Positions 14,680 through 22,890 are shown, counted from the stretch's first letter. The stretch: 26,893 nucleotides of DNA from UBA6136 sp041158345 (GCA_041158345.1 JBEBBO010000195.1:1-26893); one strand, 5' to 3'. The notes: generated by a model from the letters alone, not told the origin. Program-made: numbers and translations.

Positions 14680-17289
14680 TTACTTGAATGTAGCTCCGAC
14701 TGTTTTTGCAGCGGTCATAGTCACAGAACAGCTACCGGTCCCCGAACAGGCACCCGTCCATCCTCTGAATCGTCTTCCTGCTGACGGGGTTGCGGTCATT
14801 GTCACCTGCGTTCCCGCGTTAAAAGCAGCTTGGCAGCTTGCCCCACAGCTAATTCCCAGAGGACTGCTGCTGACGCTCCCACTTCCTGACTTATTGACCT
14901 TGAGTACGAAGGTCGATGGGGCAAAAGTGACTGCCACGGATTTTGAAGCCGCTAGGCTGACTGAACATGTCGTTCCATTACTGCTAGTGCAGCCAGACCA
15001 ACCGCTAACACCATTGCCAGTAGACGGTGCCGCTGTCAGGGTCACGGTCGATCCTGTTGCAAAACTGGCTGCGCAAACCGTGCCGCAATTGATCCCTGCA
15101 GGTGAACTGGTGAGAGAACCGCTTCCCGTTTTAGAAACGCTCAACGTGCTAATAGCGGGGGCAAACGTTGCTGCAACGGTTTTTGATGAATTCATCGTGA
15201 GGGAGCAGCTTGTGCCGCTTGCCTTGGTGCATCCTGTCCAGCCCGACATCACGTAGCCGGTGTCTGGAGCTGCCGTCAAGGTGACGCTGGAGCCGTTCGC
15301 GAAACTTCCCGTGCACGTTGCGCCACAGTCAATCCCCGCGGGGCTACTGGTGATTGAACCATTCCCTGTCTTGGAGACGGTCAGGCCGTAGTTCGAAGGT
15401 GCGAAGGTGGCCGCTACGGTTTTGGCTGCGGTTAAGGTCACGCTACACGTTGGCCCTGAACTGCTTGTGCAGCCGGACCAGCCACTAAAAATATAACCGG
15501 CCGCTGGTATTGCCGTGAGGTTGATCGCACTCCCTGATGCATACGTTGCACTGCAGGTGGCGCCACAATCAATGCCTGCCGGTGCGCTGGTGACGCTTCC
15601 ATTACCGCTCTTCGATATCGTAAGCGCGAAAGATGGCAGGCTGAAATTGGCGGTGACAAGGGCTGGATTAGCCATATTGACCGCGCAAGGACTGGTCGAC
15701 CCCGAGCAAGCGCCTGACCAACCAATGAATTGTGCGCCAGTTGTCGGTGTTGCCGTCAGGCTCACGGTTGTTCCTGGCGCAAAGCTGGTGTTGCAATTCG
15801 TTGTACAAGAAATCCCGGTTGGAACACTCGTGACAGACCCGCTTCCGGCGACACTCACGCTAAGGGTATTGGCTGCTGCGGTCACCCAGGTTGAGGCGTA
15901 ACCCACCCGAGAACTCTGACCGTTGGGGTCGTATTTGATCTGCATGTAGCCATTGTTTCCCCAGCCAGGGCCCCAGGAGTTTCTTAACAGCCAGCTTTGA
16001 GTTGAATCATCCCAGCCGACAAGCAAGACGGCATGATTCACTGAACCATTACAGGCATTTGTGGTGGGGCTATAGACCCCAGAGGAGGCGCCATAGCTGT
16101 ACCAACCGCTGTCGACACAGACGGAGGTAGCCACCGCACCATACGTCATGATGGCATTCTGAATGTCGGCTGTGGCTCCAATGCTATTGGCAATCGGCGC
16201 TACCGACCCCCAAGAACCTGAGCGAATTGGATGATTCTGGATTGCCTGACAGGTCCCGTTGGAGGCGCTGTAGGGAAGGTCGGACTCGTTGACCGCGCCA
16301 ATAAACAACTGGCTGTTGGCTAGGTTTCCAACATGATAGTGGTGCGTCCACCAGCCACCGTTGCAGTTGTAACCCTCCTTGTTGCAGGACACCAGAAATT
16401 GTTCTGAGAGATCGATATTGCTGGAGGATTTTAGGCCTGCCTTGATGGCGGCGACTTCCTGAACGCCAACCGTTGCAAACGCCCAGCACGAACCGCAAGC
16501 CTTTTGATCTCGAATGGTGCTAGGAATTAGGTTGAGCGATCGTGCATCATAGGAGGATGGCACGGCAGCGAGCGCCCGGCTGGAAAGGGTTGATCCGGGC
16601 AAGGGCGATATGCCACCCGATGCTCCCGCGTTAGGAGATGAAGGGGTTGCTGAGGATGCCGCTACTTCCGGATCGACCAGACGAATCCGTCCATCACCAC
16701 CGATTTGCGAGACCTTCAGTGTGAGTTTGGTCTTGAGGGGGGAAGACTCAAAAGGCCGGCGGTAGGCGAGGCGGGCCGACCCTAGGTTTGATTTGGCCTT
16801 AATTCTGAGATGGCGGATCGCAGGCGCACCGAGCGTTCTGGAAGGGGTGTCGGGCGCTTCGTCGTTGACTGAAATCGAATTGACTCCCTTATCGGCAATA
16901 TCCCATTGATAGCCCGTGCTAGGGTTATATTGGAGGTCTAGGACCAATCCTTGGCTGTCTTTGGGTACATCGACATCAATTTCGGTCGGAGAATCAAGGA
17001 TTTCAAGCTGAGAGCTAGCATTGCTGAAGAGCAGTTGTTGCAACTCCGTGGCGCTGTTGGTTCCAGAGGCCGTCAATTTTCCGCTCACCATCTGATTTTG
17101 AATGCCGTGGGCGCGGAGGCCTCTCGATACTTCCCCCAGACGTGTTTGTCGGACCAGTGACTGCGAAGGATCACCGGCGATCTCAATCTGCCAAAAGAGC
17201 TGCGAATCTGTGCTGGCTGCTATTGATCCGATCGGAAGGCCCCAAAACAGGGTATAGGAGATAAGGCGCCTCACGATGGTATGCAACAT
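14680..17289 (-). CDS. Secreted papain-family (C1A) cysteine protease with chagasin-like domain and five InlB-type repeats (869 aa)
   Basis: Domains in order: signal peptide (1-25, 'GLPIGSIAA'); a region of unknown fold (26-105); a chagasin-like I42 domain (about 106-197) with NPSTGY (122-127), GAP (154-156) and RRPF (177-180), matching the three inhibitory loops of that family; a linker rich in Ser/Pro/Ala/Gly; a C1A peptidase (about 243-470) with Gln262, Cys268 in 'DQKACGSCWAF', His419 in 'VNHAVLLVGW' and Asn437 in 'LLRNSWGPGWG'; then five repeats (474-869). The catalytic residues are complete, so an active protease is expected outside the cell or at the surface. The I42 domain may act as a built-in inhibitor or folding aid. 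It runs against DUF4239 gene A; DUF4239 gene B is upstream in the same direction. Confidence 0.92.
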   Translation of the reverse strand: MLHTIVRRLISYTLFWGLPIGSIAASTDSQLFWQIEIAGDPSQSLVRQTRLGEVSRGLRAHGIQNQMVSGKLTASGTNSATELQQLLFSNASSQLEILDSPTEIDVDVPKDSQGLVLDLQYNPSTGYQWDIADKGVNSISVNDEAPDTPSRTLGAPAIRHLRIKAKSNLGSARLAYRRPFESSPLKTKLTLKVSQIGGDGRIRLVDPEVAASSATPSSPNAGASGGISPLPGSTLSSRALAAVPSSYDARSLNLIPSTIRDQKACGSCWAFATVGVQEVAAIKAGLKSSSNIDLSEQFLVSCNKEGYNCNGGWWTHHYHVGNLANSQLFIGAVNESDLPYSASNGTCQAIQNHPIRSGSWGSVAPIANSIGATADIQNAIMTYGAVATSVCVDSGWYSYGASSGVYSPTTNACNGSVNHAVLLVGWDDSTQSWLLRNSWGPGWGNNGYMQIKYDPNGQSSRVGYASTWVTAAANTLSVSVAGSGSVTSVPTGISCTTNCNTSFAPGTTVSLTATPTTGAQFIGWSGACSGSTSPCAVNMANPALVTANFSLPSFALTISKSGNGSVTSAPAGIDCGATCSATYASGSAINLTAIPAAGYIFSGWSGCTSSSGPTCSVTLTAAKTVAATFAPSNYGLTVSKTGNGSITSSPAGIDCGATCTGSFANGSSVTLTAAPDTGYVMSGWTGCTKASGTSCSLTMNSSKTVAATFAPAISTLSVSKTGSGSLTSSPAGINCGTVCAASFATGSTVTLTAAPSTGNGVSGWSGCTSSNGTTCSVSLAASKSVAVTFAPSTFVLKVNKSGSGSVSSSPLGISCGASCQAAFNAGTQVTMTATPSAGRRFRGWTGACSGTGSCSVTMTAAKTVGATFK
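14683..15870 (-). repeat. Five tandem repeats of about 79 codons (InlB B-repeat-like)
   Basis: Units cover residues 474-552, 553-632, 633-713, 714-793 and 794-869. Each runs 'L.VSK.G.GS.TS.PAGI.CG..C', then '.GS.VTLTA.P..GY..SGW.GC', then 'TCSV...A.KTV.ATF'. Each unit has four Cys, probably two disulfides, as expected for a secreted stalk or adhesion module (divergent InlB B-repeat family). At DNA level the units are related but well diverged. Confidence 0.88.
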
Positions 17290-17393
17290 GGCAGAGTCTC
17301 GAAATGGTGGTCGGATGAACTGATACCAGCCAGGGCTATAAAGCCCTTGAGGCGAATCATCTCATTGCTCTAAGTGAATTTTAATAGGCATTC

Positions 17394-17423
17394 AAAAAAA
17401 CAGCCGATTTCGTGGAAATCAGC
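17394..17423 (-). terminator. Rho-independent terminator of DUF4239 gene B
   Basis: On the minus strand GCTGATTTC pairs with GAAATCGGC around a CAC loop (plus-strand 17403-17423). A short T run follows, seen as A residues at 17394-17400. It lies 60 bases after the stop of the gene ending at 17484. Confidence 0.8.
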
Positions 17424-17437
17424 GATAAAACCGGTGG

Positions 17438-17453
17438 CGTAGCAATTGCTACG
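17438..17453. repeat. 16-bp perfect palindrome
   Basis: CGTAGCAATTGCTACG reads the same on both strands. It lies between the DUF4239 B stop codon and its terminator. It could be a protein-binding dyad or part of the 3' RNA structure. Confidence 0.5.
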
Positions 17454-17483
17454 ATCTGGTTGGCTATTGGGTTGTCTTGACGC

Positions 17484-18287
17484 TTAATTATCGGCATCGA
17501 TCCGAGCCATGGCCTCTAGAGCCTTCAAATAAGGTTCGGTTGAGACGCTGATTTCACCCCTTATGGGGTTGTCGAGGACGGCGATAAGGGCAATCATTCC
17601 GGCTAAGAAAACCACATAAAACCCGGTCATGAGTAGATGGATGCTGAGCGACGGAAGATGGAAGAAAAAGGTGATGGGAATCGTCAAGAATGCGCCGCCG
17701 ATGATCACGAGCCACAGTGCACTTGGGATCCCGATATCTAGGCCATTCACTCGCATTCTTCTGGCTTCGACCATATCAGAGAATGCGGAAAGCGCTTCGG
17801 CATAAATTGCGGGTTGGTTTTTCGCTTTGGGCTCGTAATTCGCAAGCTTTTTGTGAAGGTCACTAATCAAATGGACCCCGCTCATCGGGGCCTTCCCCAG
17901 CTTATGTGCAGGCCACGAAACTTCGATGATGTCCTTGGTGTAGGTTTTGATCCCTTCAAGAATGACCTTGTGGGATGGGTCTTGCAAGACGTTCACACAA
18001 CGGTAAAGCTGAATGAGCGAGGAGGCCTCCTCGTCCACAAGCTCATTCAACTTGTCATAGTTTTGCCAAGCGGCAACAGCCACCAACCCCAAAAGAAGCC
18101 CATACAGCATTCCAACAGCGCCAAAAATTGCGCTAACGGCTTGGTCTGCCTCGTGGGATTTGTGGAAATGTCTCCGAATGATTCCACGAGTGGCAATCAG
18201 TGCGGTGAGTGATATGAGCAGGAATATGGCTTTGATGCCCAAGCCAAGTTGAAGGCTAGGCATATCGTAAATCCAGTACATATCCAT
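17484..18287 (-). CDS. DUF4239-like membrane protein B (267 aa)
   Basis: The layout matches protein A: two hydrophobic N-terminal helices (about 15-34 and 50-69), a soluble middle of about 120 residues, and two C-terminal helices (about 187-210 and 214-236). Helix 2 reads 'GAVGMLYGLLLGLVAVAAW', followed by 'LVDEEASSLIQLYR', the DUF4239 pattern. Family function is unknown; a bestrophin-like channel relation has been proposed. It lies upstream of the protease gene in the same direction, with 194 bases and a terminator between. It is not obviously a recent duplicate of A, because the middle regions differ clearly. Confidence 0.75.
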   Translation of the reverse strand: MDMYWIYDMPSLQLGLGIKAIFLLISLTALIATRGIIRRHFHKSHEADQAVSAIFGAVGMLYGLLLGLVAVAAWQNYDKLNELVDEEASSLIQLYRCVNVLQDPSHKVILEGIKTYTKDIIEVSWPAHKLGKAPMSGVHLISDLHKKLANYEPKAKNQPAIYAEALSAFSDMVEARRMRVNGLDIGIPSALWLVIIGGAFLTIPITFFFHLPSLSIHLLMTGFYVVFLAGMIALIAVLDNPIRGEISVSTEPYLKALEAMARIDADN

Positions 18288-18576
18288 GAGGGGACCTGAC
18301 TCTTTTTATTGAGGCGGATTAAAAGCGGCCCTCGGATTAGGCCTTTGCGCTAATTGCTGATTTTATGAAAGGCTCTGGACCCAGCAATATGTGCTGGGTA
18401 GGTTGCTGAATGGCCGCTTTTTGCTGGCCATTCAATCCCCGCAACACCTAGATATCAACTAATTATCACAGGCGAAAGTGTACCCGATGACCTCGACCAT
18501 CACGATGATCAGCGAAAAAAATCTTGCGTGTGATAGAACCATCAGCTTTGCCTGATGGGGTATGGGTCGGCAAAGG
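18288..18576. other. Non-coding strip rich in hairpins
   Basis: No gene is seen. Dyads found: ACCCAGCA / TGCTGGGT (18379-18399), TGAATGGCC / GGCCATTCA (18407-18434, 10-base loop) and CCATCAG / CTGATGG (18539-18558). They could be terminator or small-RNA structures; no T tract of note follows the first two. Confidence 0.45.
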
Positions 18577-18605
18577 AAAAAATAAAGGCCCACCGCGGTG
18601 AGCCT
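18577..18605 (-). terminator. Rho-independent terminator, minus strand
   Basis: On the minus strand AGGCTCA pairs with TGGGCCT (one G-T type pair) around CCGCGG. A T-rich tract, seen as A residues at 18577-18586, follows. It would end transcripts from the operon at 18708-22802 and also a tRNA-type transcript. Confidence 0.75.
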
Positions 18606-18623
18606 CTACTTATGAGATTGGGA

Positions 18624-18660
18624 TGGTGGGTCGTGTGGGATTCGAATCCACGACAACAGC
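18624..18660 (-). tRNA. tRNA-Lys-like 3' remnant (T arm, acceptor strand, CCA)
   Basis: Read on the minus strand, the end of this stretch is ACGACCC-A-CCA, preceded by a T arm: GTGGA, loop TTCGAAT, CCCAC (one A-C mismatch). ACGACCCACCA is the 3' end of many bacterial tRNA-Lys genes, whose 5' strand is GGGTCGT. Upstream, bases 18661-18700 do not form D or anticodon arms and GGGTCGT is missing. This is therefore not an intact tRNA. A terminator follows directly, as after a real tRNA gene. Such a 3' tRNA piece is what integrases leave at the border of an inserted element; a decayed tRNA gene is the alternative. Confidence 0.55.
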
Positions 18661-18707
18661 ATTAATTTGAAGGACCGATTTTTTATTGTACTAGAGGGTA
18701 GATTCCC

Positions 18708-19715
18708 CTACGGAAATAGCGTCCCTGAGAGGCGGGCGGATTCAACGTATATCGATGGAACGTCCAGTTTCCGCTCTGACAGCCTTGATAGACAGATCGC
18801 GACTTGAAACTCCATAGCATGCATGTCTTGAGCCAGTATAGGCTTGGGATTTAACCACTCCTTGGTTCGAATGGCCGCCATTTCACCAAATCGTCGTGGG
18901 GATTGTTCAATGGCAAGCCCACCCCCATTGGTCACATAACCTGCTTCAATCCCAATCGGGACTGGTCTGCTATTCACTTCGGTCCAATTAATAACTTCCC
19001 GGAGCGGGACGATCTCTGATTCCCCCCCCTTTTTTTCCATCATCGGGGCCGTATTTAGCACAAGAAGGACATCAACATCACGATGGTCCTCGATAAACTT
19101 CTTCCAGTCTGTGAAATTGTCGACCAGCGCGGAATCGGACAGAACGTGCTGACTCCATGAACAGTTTTTCAATTGGTTCATTCGGGCGCGACCGCTGGGA
19201 TTGTCAATCCCTATGACGCCGTATTTCAACTTGCTCTCCGGAAAAAGAATCGAGATCAGTTCATGAAAAGGTTCCAAGCGGAGCTGTTCCACAATGCCGC
19301 TGATCTGGTCGTTTCCGATATAGCCGTAATAGTCAGGGGATTGATCAATTCCTACGAAGAGGAGGGAAGTCGTTTTGACGGATGCCAAAGTCCTGCCAAT
19401 CCGATCATTAGCAAGATCATCCACCAGAACGATAAGATCTGGATCCTCAAGCTCGATCGTTCGGAGTGCCCCCAAGGTTTGGGTTTCAAAGCCGGGATGC
19501 AGGTCCTGTTCGAGTGAATGCCATGACACCTTGGCGAGGATGTGTTTTTCATTTAAGGCTCGCGACCATCCCGCCTTGAACTCCCGTGAGCGGGTGCTTT
19601 CTGCGCTTTGACTTTGAATGATCAGAATCCTCGGGCGATTAGCAACAAAAAATACCAGGGATGCCGCAGCGGCGAGAATGAAAAGGCACACCATTTGACG
19701 TCGAGTGGAGATCAT
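18708..19715 (-). CDS. Membrane-anchored periplasmic substrate-binding-like protein (335 aa)
   Basis: The N-terminus has one hydrophobic anchor ('MVCLFILAAAASLVFFVA'), followed by a periplasmic-binding-protein-type fold. 'PRILIIQSQSAESTRSREFKA' begins the first lobe, 'DPDLIVLVDDLAN' lies later in it, and 'YGVIGIDNPSGRARMNQLK' and 'DVDVLLVLNTAP' lie in the second. This resembles the ABC-type substrate-binding family used by TrpX-like proteins, but no ABC permease is near. ATG 19715 overlaps the stop of the SLC13 gene as ATGA, so the two are translated together. It may bind a ligand for, or regulate, that transporter. A TTG at 19736 would lengthen it by 7 residues. Confidence 0.6.
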   Translation of the reverse strand: MISTRRQMVCLFILAAAASLVFFVANRPRILIIQSQSAESTRSREFKAGWSRALNEKHILAKVSWHSLEQDLHPGFETQTLGALRTIELEDPDLIVLVDDLANDRIGRTLASVKTTSLLFVGIDQSPDYYGYIGNDQISGIVEQLRLEPFHELISILFPESKLKYGVIGIDNPSGRARMNQLKNCSWSQHVLSDSALVDNFTDWKKFIEDHRDVDVLLVLNTAPMMEKKGGESEIVPLREVINWTEVNSRPVPIGIEAGYVTNGGGLAIEQSPRRFGEMAAIRTKEWLNPKPILAQDMHAMEFQVAICLSRLSERKLDVPSIYVESARLSGTLFP

Positions 19716-21601
19716 AAAATGCCAAGCCACTGCCAATAAGGAATCGAGAGAAATGCGAGAACAACGCGGGAAAGATTCATTCCCAAGTTATAGAAATTGA
19801 ATCGATTCGATATCAGGACCTTTGAAAGAGAGGAGGACTGTGTTTGTGACCATGTACCGCTTTGGTAGGGCATGAACCAGATGTCGCTGAGAAAGCCGCA
19901 AACAAAGAGTGAAACCCAGGGACTGATGTGATTTTCGATTGCAATGGGATTAAAAAGCGTTGTCACCAAAAGCGCACTGGGCGGTCCTGGCAACATAAAT
20001 CGGATGGGTAAAAGGACCGCAATGATGGCTGTGATGAATCGCCACGGACTTCCTTCAATCCATAGGGTGATGGGTTGAAGTGATGCCAGAATGGCTCTGT
20101 CGACACCTATATCCTCAGCAATCCGAATCAAACATTGACTGCCCATCAGAAAGAAAATCAATGGCCAGTCGATACTCTTTCGAAATCCTGTTTTACTGAT
20201 GATGCCGAGCGAAAGCAGTGCAAACAGAGTCAATCCTGAAAGCGAGCTGACGGGGATGTGGTGATACTCATAGGTCACTGTTCCGAGGATCAGAAGAACA
20301 ATGGACATTCCCGCAGCCCACTCTTCAAAGGTAATGGGCCCTAACACCGTGAGACCTTCTGCAATCAACTCCCTGCCCACGGGATTTGAGGTTTCGGGTC
20401 GGTAGCAGAGTTTTGTGAATAGTGCATGTGCGAACCACATGCCAAAGGTCACCAGAACCGATGCTTGTAACCAGAAAAGTCCATTGAATACGGCATGGGT
20501 CTCCGTTGGCAACAATGGAAACAGCGCAATTGTTGTGGATTTGCTGGTGGGTAGCAAGTTGGAAAAAATGACTGATGCGGAAAAACAGGAGGTCAGGACG
20601 GATGTTGCCGCGATTGGATACCGATGAAGTCTAGCGAGACTTGCGATTTCTTCCATGATCGGAAGCAACAAGGCCATACGGCTGTTGTTACTGGGTATGA
20701 CGGGGGAGATCAGAAGGCCAAGTAGCATTGGCATCTGAAGTTGCCACCCGATCTTTTTGGGGAAGACCTGTAGAAACTTCAAAAGCATTCTGAAGCTCAA
20801 TCCACTGGACAGAAGAACGGAGCCGATGACCAAGACGCAAAGCAGTTCTAGGAACGAGGAAGACGCGAATCCGGACAGGGCCACTTCAGGGGAGGCAAGG
20901 CCAGTAAAGATGGTTGCAGAAATGCCAATAAAGGGGGGAATGAACTGATCGACTAACGCGAAGAACCAGAGGATGACTACTTCTAGCATGATCGCAGTGA
21001 ACACAGCGATGCTCGTGTCGATTCCCTTTAAGGACAGCCCGAAATAGAGGAGCCATGGCGCCAAAATTGCCGTAAGCCAGCCGATCCATTGAAATCGGCT
21101 GAGCCGATCTTTTCTGTTTTCTGGTCTTTCATTGCTCCGATTGTAGGGCTCCAGTGTGGCGTGTAATCGATTCGACAAGATGTTCAGGGCGCGATCCTTA
21201 ACATGGGGATGTTCTTTGCCGAGTAATTGCGTTTCATCCTGTCTTAACATCCACCCCCGGGTATCATCGGTCGCGATAACCGTAAATAAATTGCGGGCAA
21301 AGCCTGCGAGGGATTCTTCGCCACATTCAGAAGGGCGGGCATCAGGATGAATGGGCGGATCGAAATGAAGAGAGGATGAACTGGGGTCGAATCGGTAAAA
21401 ACCCTCGCACGGCTCGCCCGCTTCCTGAATGATTTCACCCTTTCGGAAGGTGCAGGCTTCGAACCGATTCATGATCCTTGCCCATTGTTGACGAGGAAGT
21501 CCTGAGAGGGCTTGGCTTGAAGCAAGGAGATCCAGTTTTGCTTTCAGAGTGTCACTGGCAATCTGACTCGCCAGAGCAGGGTCATTTGAAGATCTGGTCA
21601 T
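19712..21601 (-). CDS. SLC13/DASS-like anion transporter with N-terminal cyclic-nucleotide-binding-like domain (629 aa)
   Basis: Residues about 22-155 look like a cNMP-binding domain: 'RFEACTFRKGEIIQEAGEPC', then 'GEESLAGFARNLFTVIATDD' where the phosphate-binding cassette should be. The usual R-x-A-T arginine site is not clearly kept, so ligand binding is doubtful. From about 172 onward there are some 11-13 membrane helices with 'SPVIPSNNSRMALLLPIM', a likely SNT-type anion/sodium motif, and a similar 'PTSKSTTIALFPLLP' later. SLC13 proteins import dicarboxylates, sulfate or similar anions with sodium. It lies 19 bases after the lactonase gene and overlaps the binding-protein gene by 4 bases. 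The substrate is unknown. Confidence 0.72.
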   Translation of the reverse strand: MTRSSNDPALASQIASDTLKAKLDLLASSQALSGLPRQQWARIMNRFEACTFRKGEIIQEAGEPCEGFYRFDPSSSSLHFDPPIHPDARPSECGEESLAGFARNLFTVIATDDTRGWMLRQDETQLLGKEHPHVKDRALNILSNRLHATLEPYNRSNERPENRKDRLSRFQWIGWLTAILAPWLLYFGLSLKGIDTSIAVFTAIMLEVVILWFFALVDQFIPPFIGISATIFTGLASPEVALSGFASSSFLELLCVLVIGSVLLSSGLSFRMLLKFLQVFPKKIGWQLQMPMLLGLLISPVIPSNNSRMALLLPIMEEIASLARLHRYPIAATSVLTSCFSASVIFSNLLPTSKSTTIALFPLLPTETHAVFNGLFWLQASVLVTFGMWFAHALFTKLCYRPETSNPVGRELIAEGLTVLGPITFEEWAAGMSIVLLILGTVTYEYHHIPVSSLSGLTLFALLSLGIISKTGFRKSIDWPLIFFLMGSQCLIRIAEDIGVDRAILASLQPITLWIEGSPWRFITAIIAVLLPIRFMLPGPPSALLVTTLFNPIAIENHISPWVSLFVCGFLSDIWFMPYQSGTWSQTQSSSLSKVLISNRFNFYNLGMNLSRVVLAFLSIPYWQWLGIL

Positions 21602-21620
21602 GGGTATGACTCTTGAAACG

Positions 21621-22802
21621 TCACTGTTTTACTCGCACAGATAGCAACCCAGTTGCATTGGAGTTGCCCCATTTCTCAGGAAGCCAGCTCTTGCCGATCA
21701 GCCTGAGCCCTGCGCTGATGTTCAGAAGCGACTGATTGACCTCGAAAGTTATGATGTAGGGGCGAATCGAGGCTTGATTATCGAGAGGATCTCCCACTCT
21801 CAACCAGAATAAGTTACGGTCATTATGACTGAGCGTGACATCCAGACCGCCTGGTCCATAGTTCTCTGGTGTGAAATCGCTTACGGAGTTGATCTCTCCA
21901 TTCTTTCCCCACCAATAGAGAGAAATCGTCCTTGTTTCAAACGCCGATGTCCAAAGCAATGTGCCTGATGCATTGGCGGTAGCCCAGCACGGGTCCTTTA
22001 GGTTTGGCCGAACGATTTGAGAAACTCGCTCAGGGACACCATCCCGGCTGAAGGTTAGGCTGGCGACCCCGGGTAAAGAATCGTCAGCCAGTGTGACCCC
22101 TAATTTGTATGGGTTTAGACGTCCTATGGCGCCCCCTAGTGGATTGCTAATCGCATTGAAGGTGCCCGTTCGACTCATGGAGCCATCAAGGCCAAGTTGA
22201 AAGGTATCAACTTCTGAGGTACCACTGAGTACAACCGAGAAGATCGGGCTTCTTGATGTGCCGATGATATCGACTGGAACGTCGCGAGGGAGGTAGGTAT
22301 AACCTCCCCGAAGCGGAACTAAAGCACCTGTCGAGAGTATTCTGAACCCTTGTATATTAGGATTAATTGGTGATTTCGGATTGACGTCACCCTGATTTAC
22401 GACGATTAAGCGATCTCCAATGACAGCAAGACTGACGGGATGACGCCCTCGTGAAGCCGTCGTTGTAAGAAGGGTGAGTGAGCCTGAACGGCCAATTTGG
22501 AACACGGAAATCGAGTCATCTCCTGCGTTGGTGGCAAAGAGGTGTTTTCCATCACTGGCAAGGGCGTGCGACTGGTTTCCATCGATGCTCCGGTCCCCCT
22601 TGCCTCCGGTAAGATAGGAGGCAACATAAATGAGAGGTGCTACCTGATTCGCTTGCGTCAGAAGCGCAACTTCATTGTTCGCCGCTTCATTCGACTGGAC
22701 ATAAACCGCATTCATTCCCATCACATCAAATGCGGTTAGAAAGATTGACGCGGTAAAGAAAATGACACGAATCATTTTTGGCGCTTGTCGAGTCAGAGGC
22801 AT
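21621..22802 (-). CDS. Exported beta-propeller lactonase-family protein (393 aa)
   Basis: A signal peptide ('MIRVIFFTASIFLTAFDVMG') leads to 'NAVYVQSNEAANNEVALLTQ' and repeated blade-like segments such as 'ALASDGKHLFATNAGDDSIS', 'VFQIGRSGSLTLL' and 'CWATANASGTLLWTS'. This is the seven-bladed propeller fold of the 6-phosphogluconolactonase/carboxymuconate-cyclase family. Members open lactones or simply bind ligands, and exported members are mostly uncharacterised. Starts at 22802 or at the internal ATG 22775 are both possible; the second puts the signal peptide at the very start. It is the first gene of the operon with the anion transporter and binding-protein genes, which suggests that its product acid is their substrate. 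Confidence 0.8.
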   Translation of the reverse strand: MPLTRQAPKMIRVIFFTASIFLTAFDVMGMNAVYVQSNEAANNEVALLTQANQVAPLIYVASYLTGGKGDRSIDGNQSHALASDGKHLFATNAGDDSISVFQIGRSGSLTLLTTTASRGRHPVSLAVIGDRLIVVNQGDVNPKSPINPNIQGFRILSTGALVPLRGGYTYLPRDVPVDIIGTSRSPIFSVVLSGTSEVDTFQLGLDGSMSRTGTFNAISNPLGGAIGRLNPYKLGVTLADDSLPGVASLTFSRDGVPERVSQIVRPNLKDPCWATANASGTLLWTSAFETRTISLYWWGKNGEINSVSDFTPENYGPGGLDVTLSHNDRNLFWLRVGDPLDNQASIRPYIITFEVNQSLLNISAGLRLIGKSWLPEKWGNSNATGLLSVRVKQ

Positions 22803-22857
22803 GTGAAGTTGAGTTCTCGATTTTAAAGGATAAGGATATTATGACTCTGATCGTCCA

Positions 22858-22885
22858 ATCTTATGATAGATACTTCGTGCGACAA
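22858..22885 (-). promoter_or_regulatory. Possible sigma-70-type promoter for the lactonase operon
   Basis: On the minus strand TTGTCG (plus 22880-22885) and TAAGAT (plus 22858-22863) are 16 bases apart, each 4 of 6 to consensus. They lie in the 88-base gap between the divergent genes. The match is weak and alternatives exist. Confidence 0.25.
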
Positions 22886-22890
22886 CTCTA

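Noticed and set aside
14684..15256. Long plus-strand open frame of 190 codons
   Set aside because: It is the reverse strand of the protease repeats; its composition is driven by the repeat codons and it lacks a family pattern.
14683..15870. CRISPR array or satellite repeat
   Set aside because: The periodicity is about 237 bases, in frame, and explained by protein repeats.
18624..18700. Complete tRNA-Lys gene
   Set aside because: Only the T arm and acceptor 3' strand are present; there is no GGGTCGT 5' strand, D arm or paired anticodon stem.
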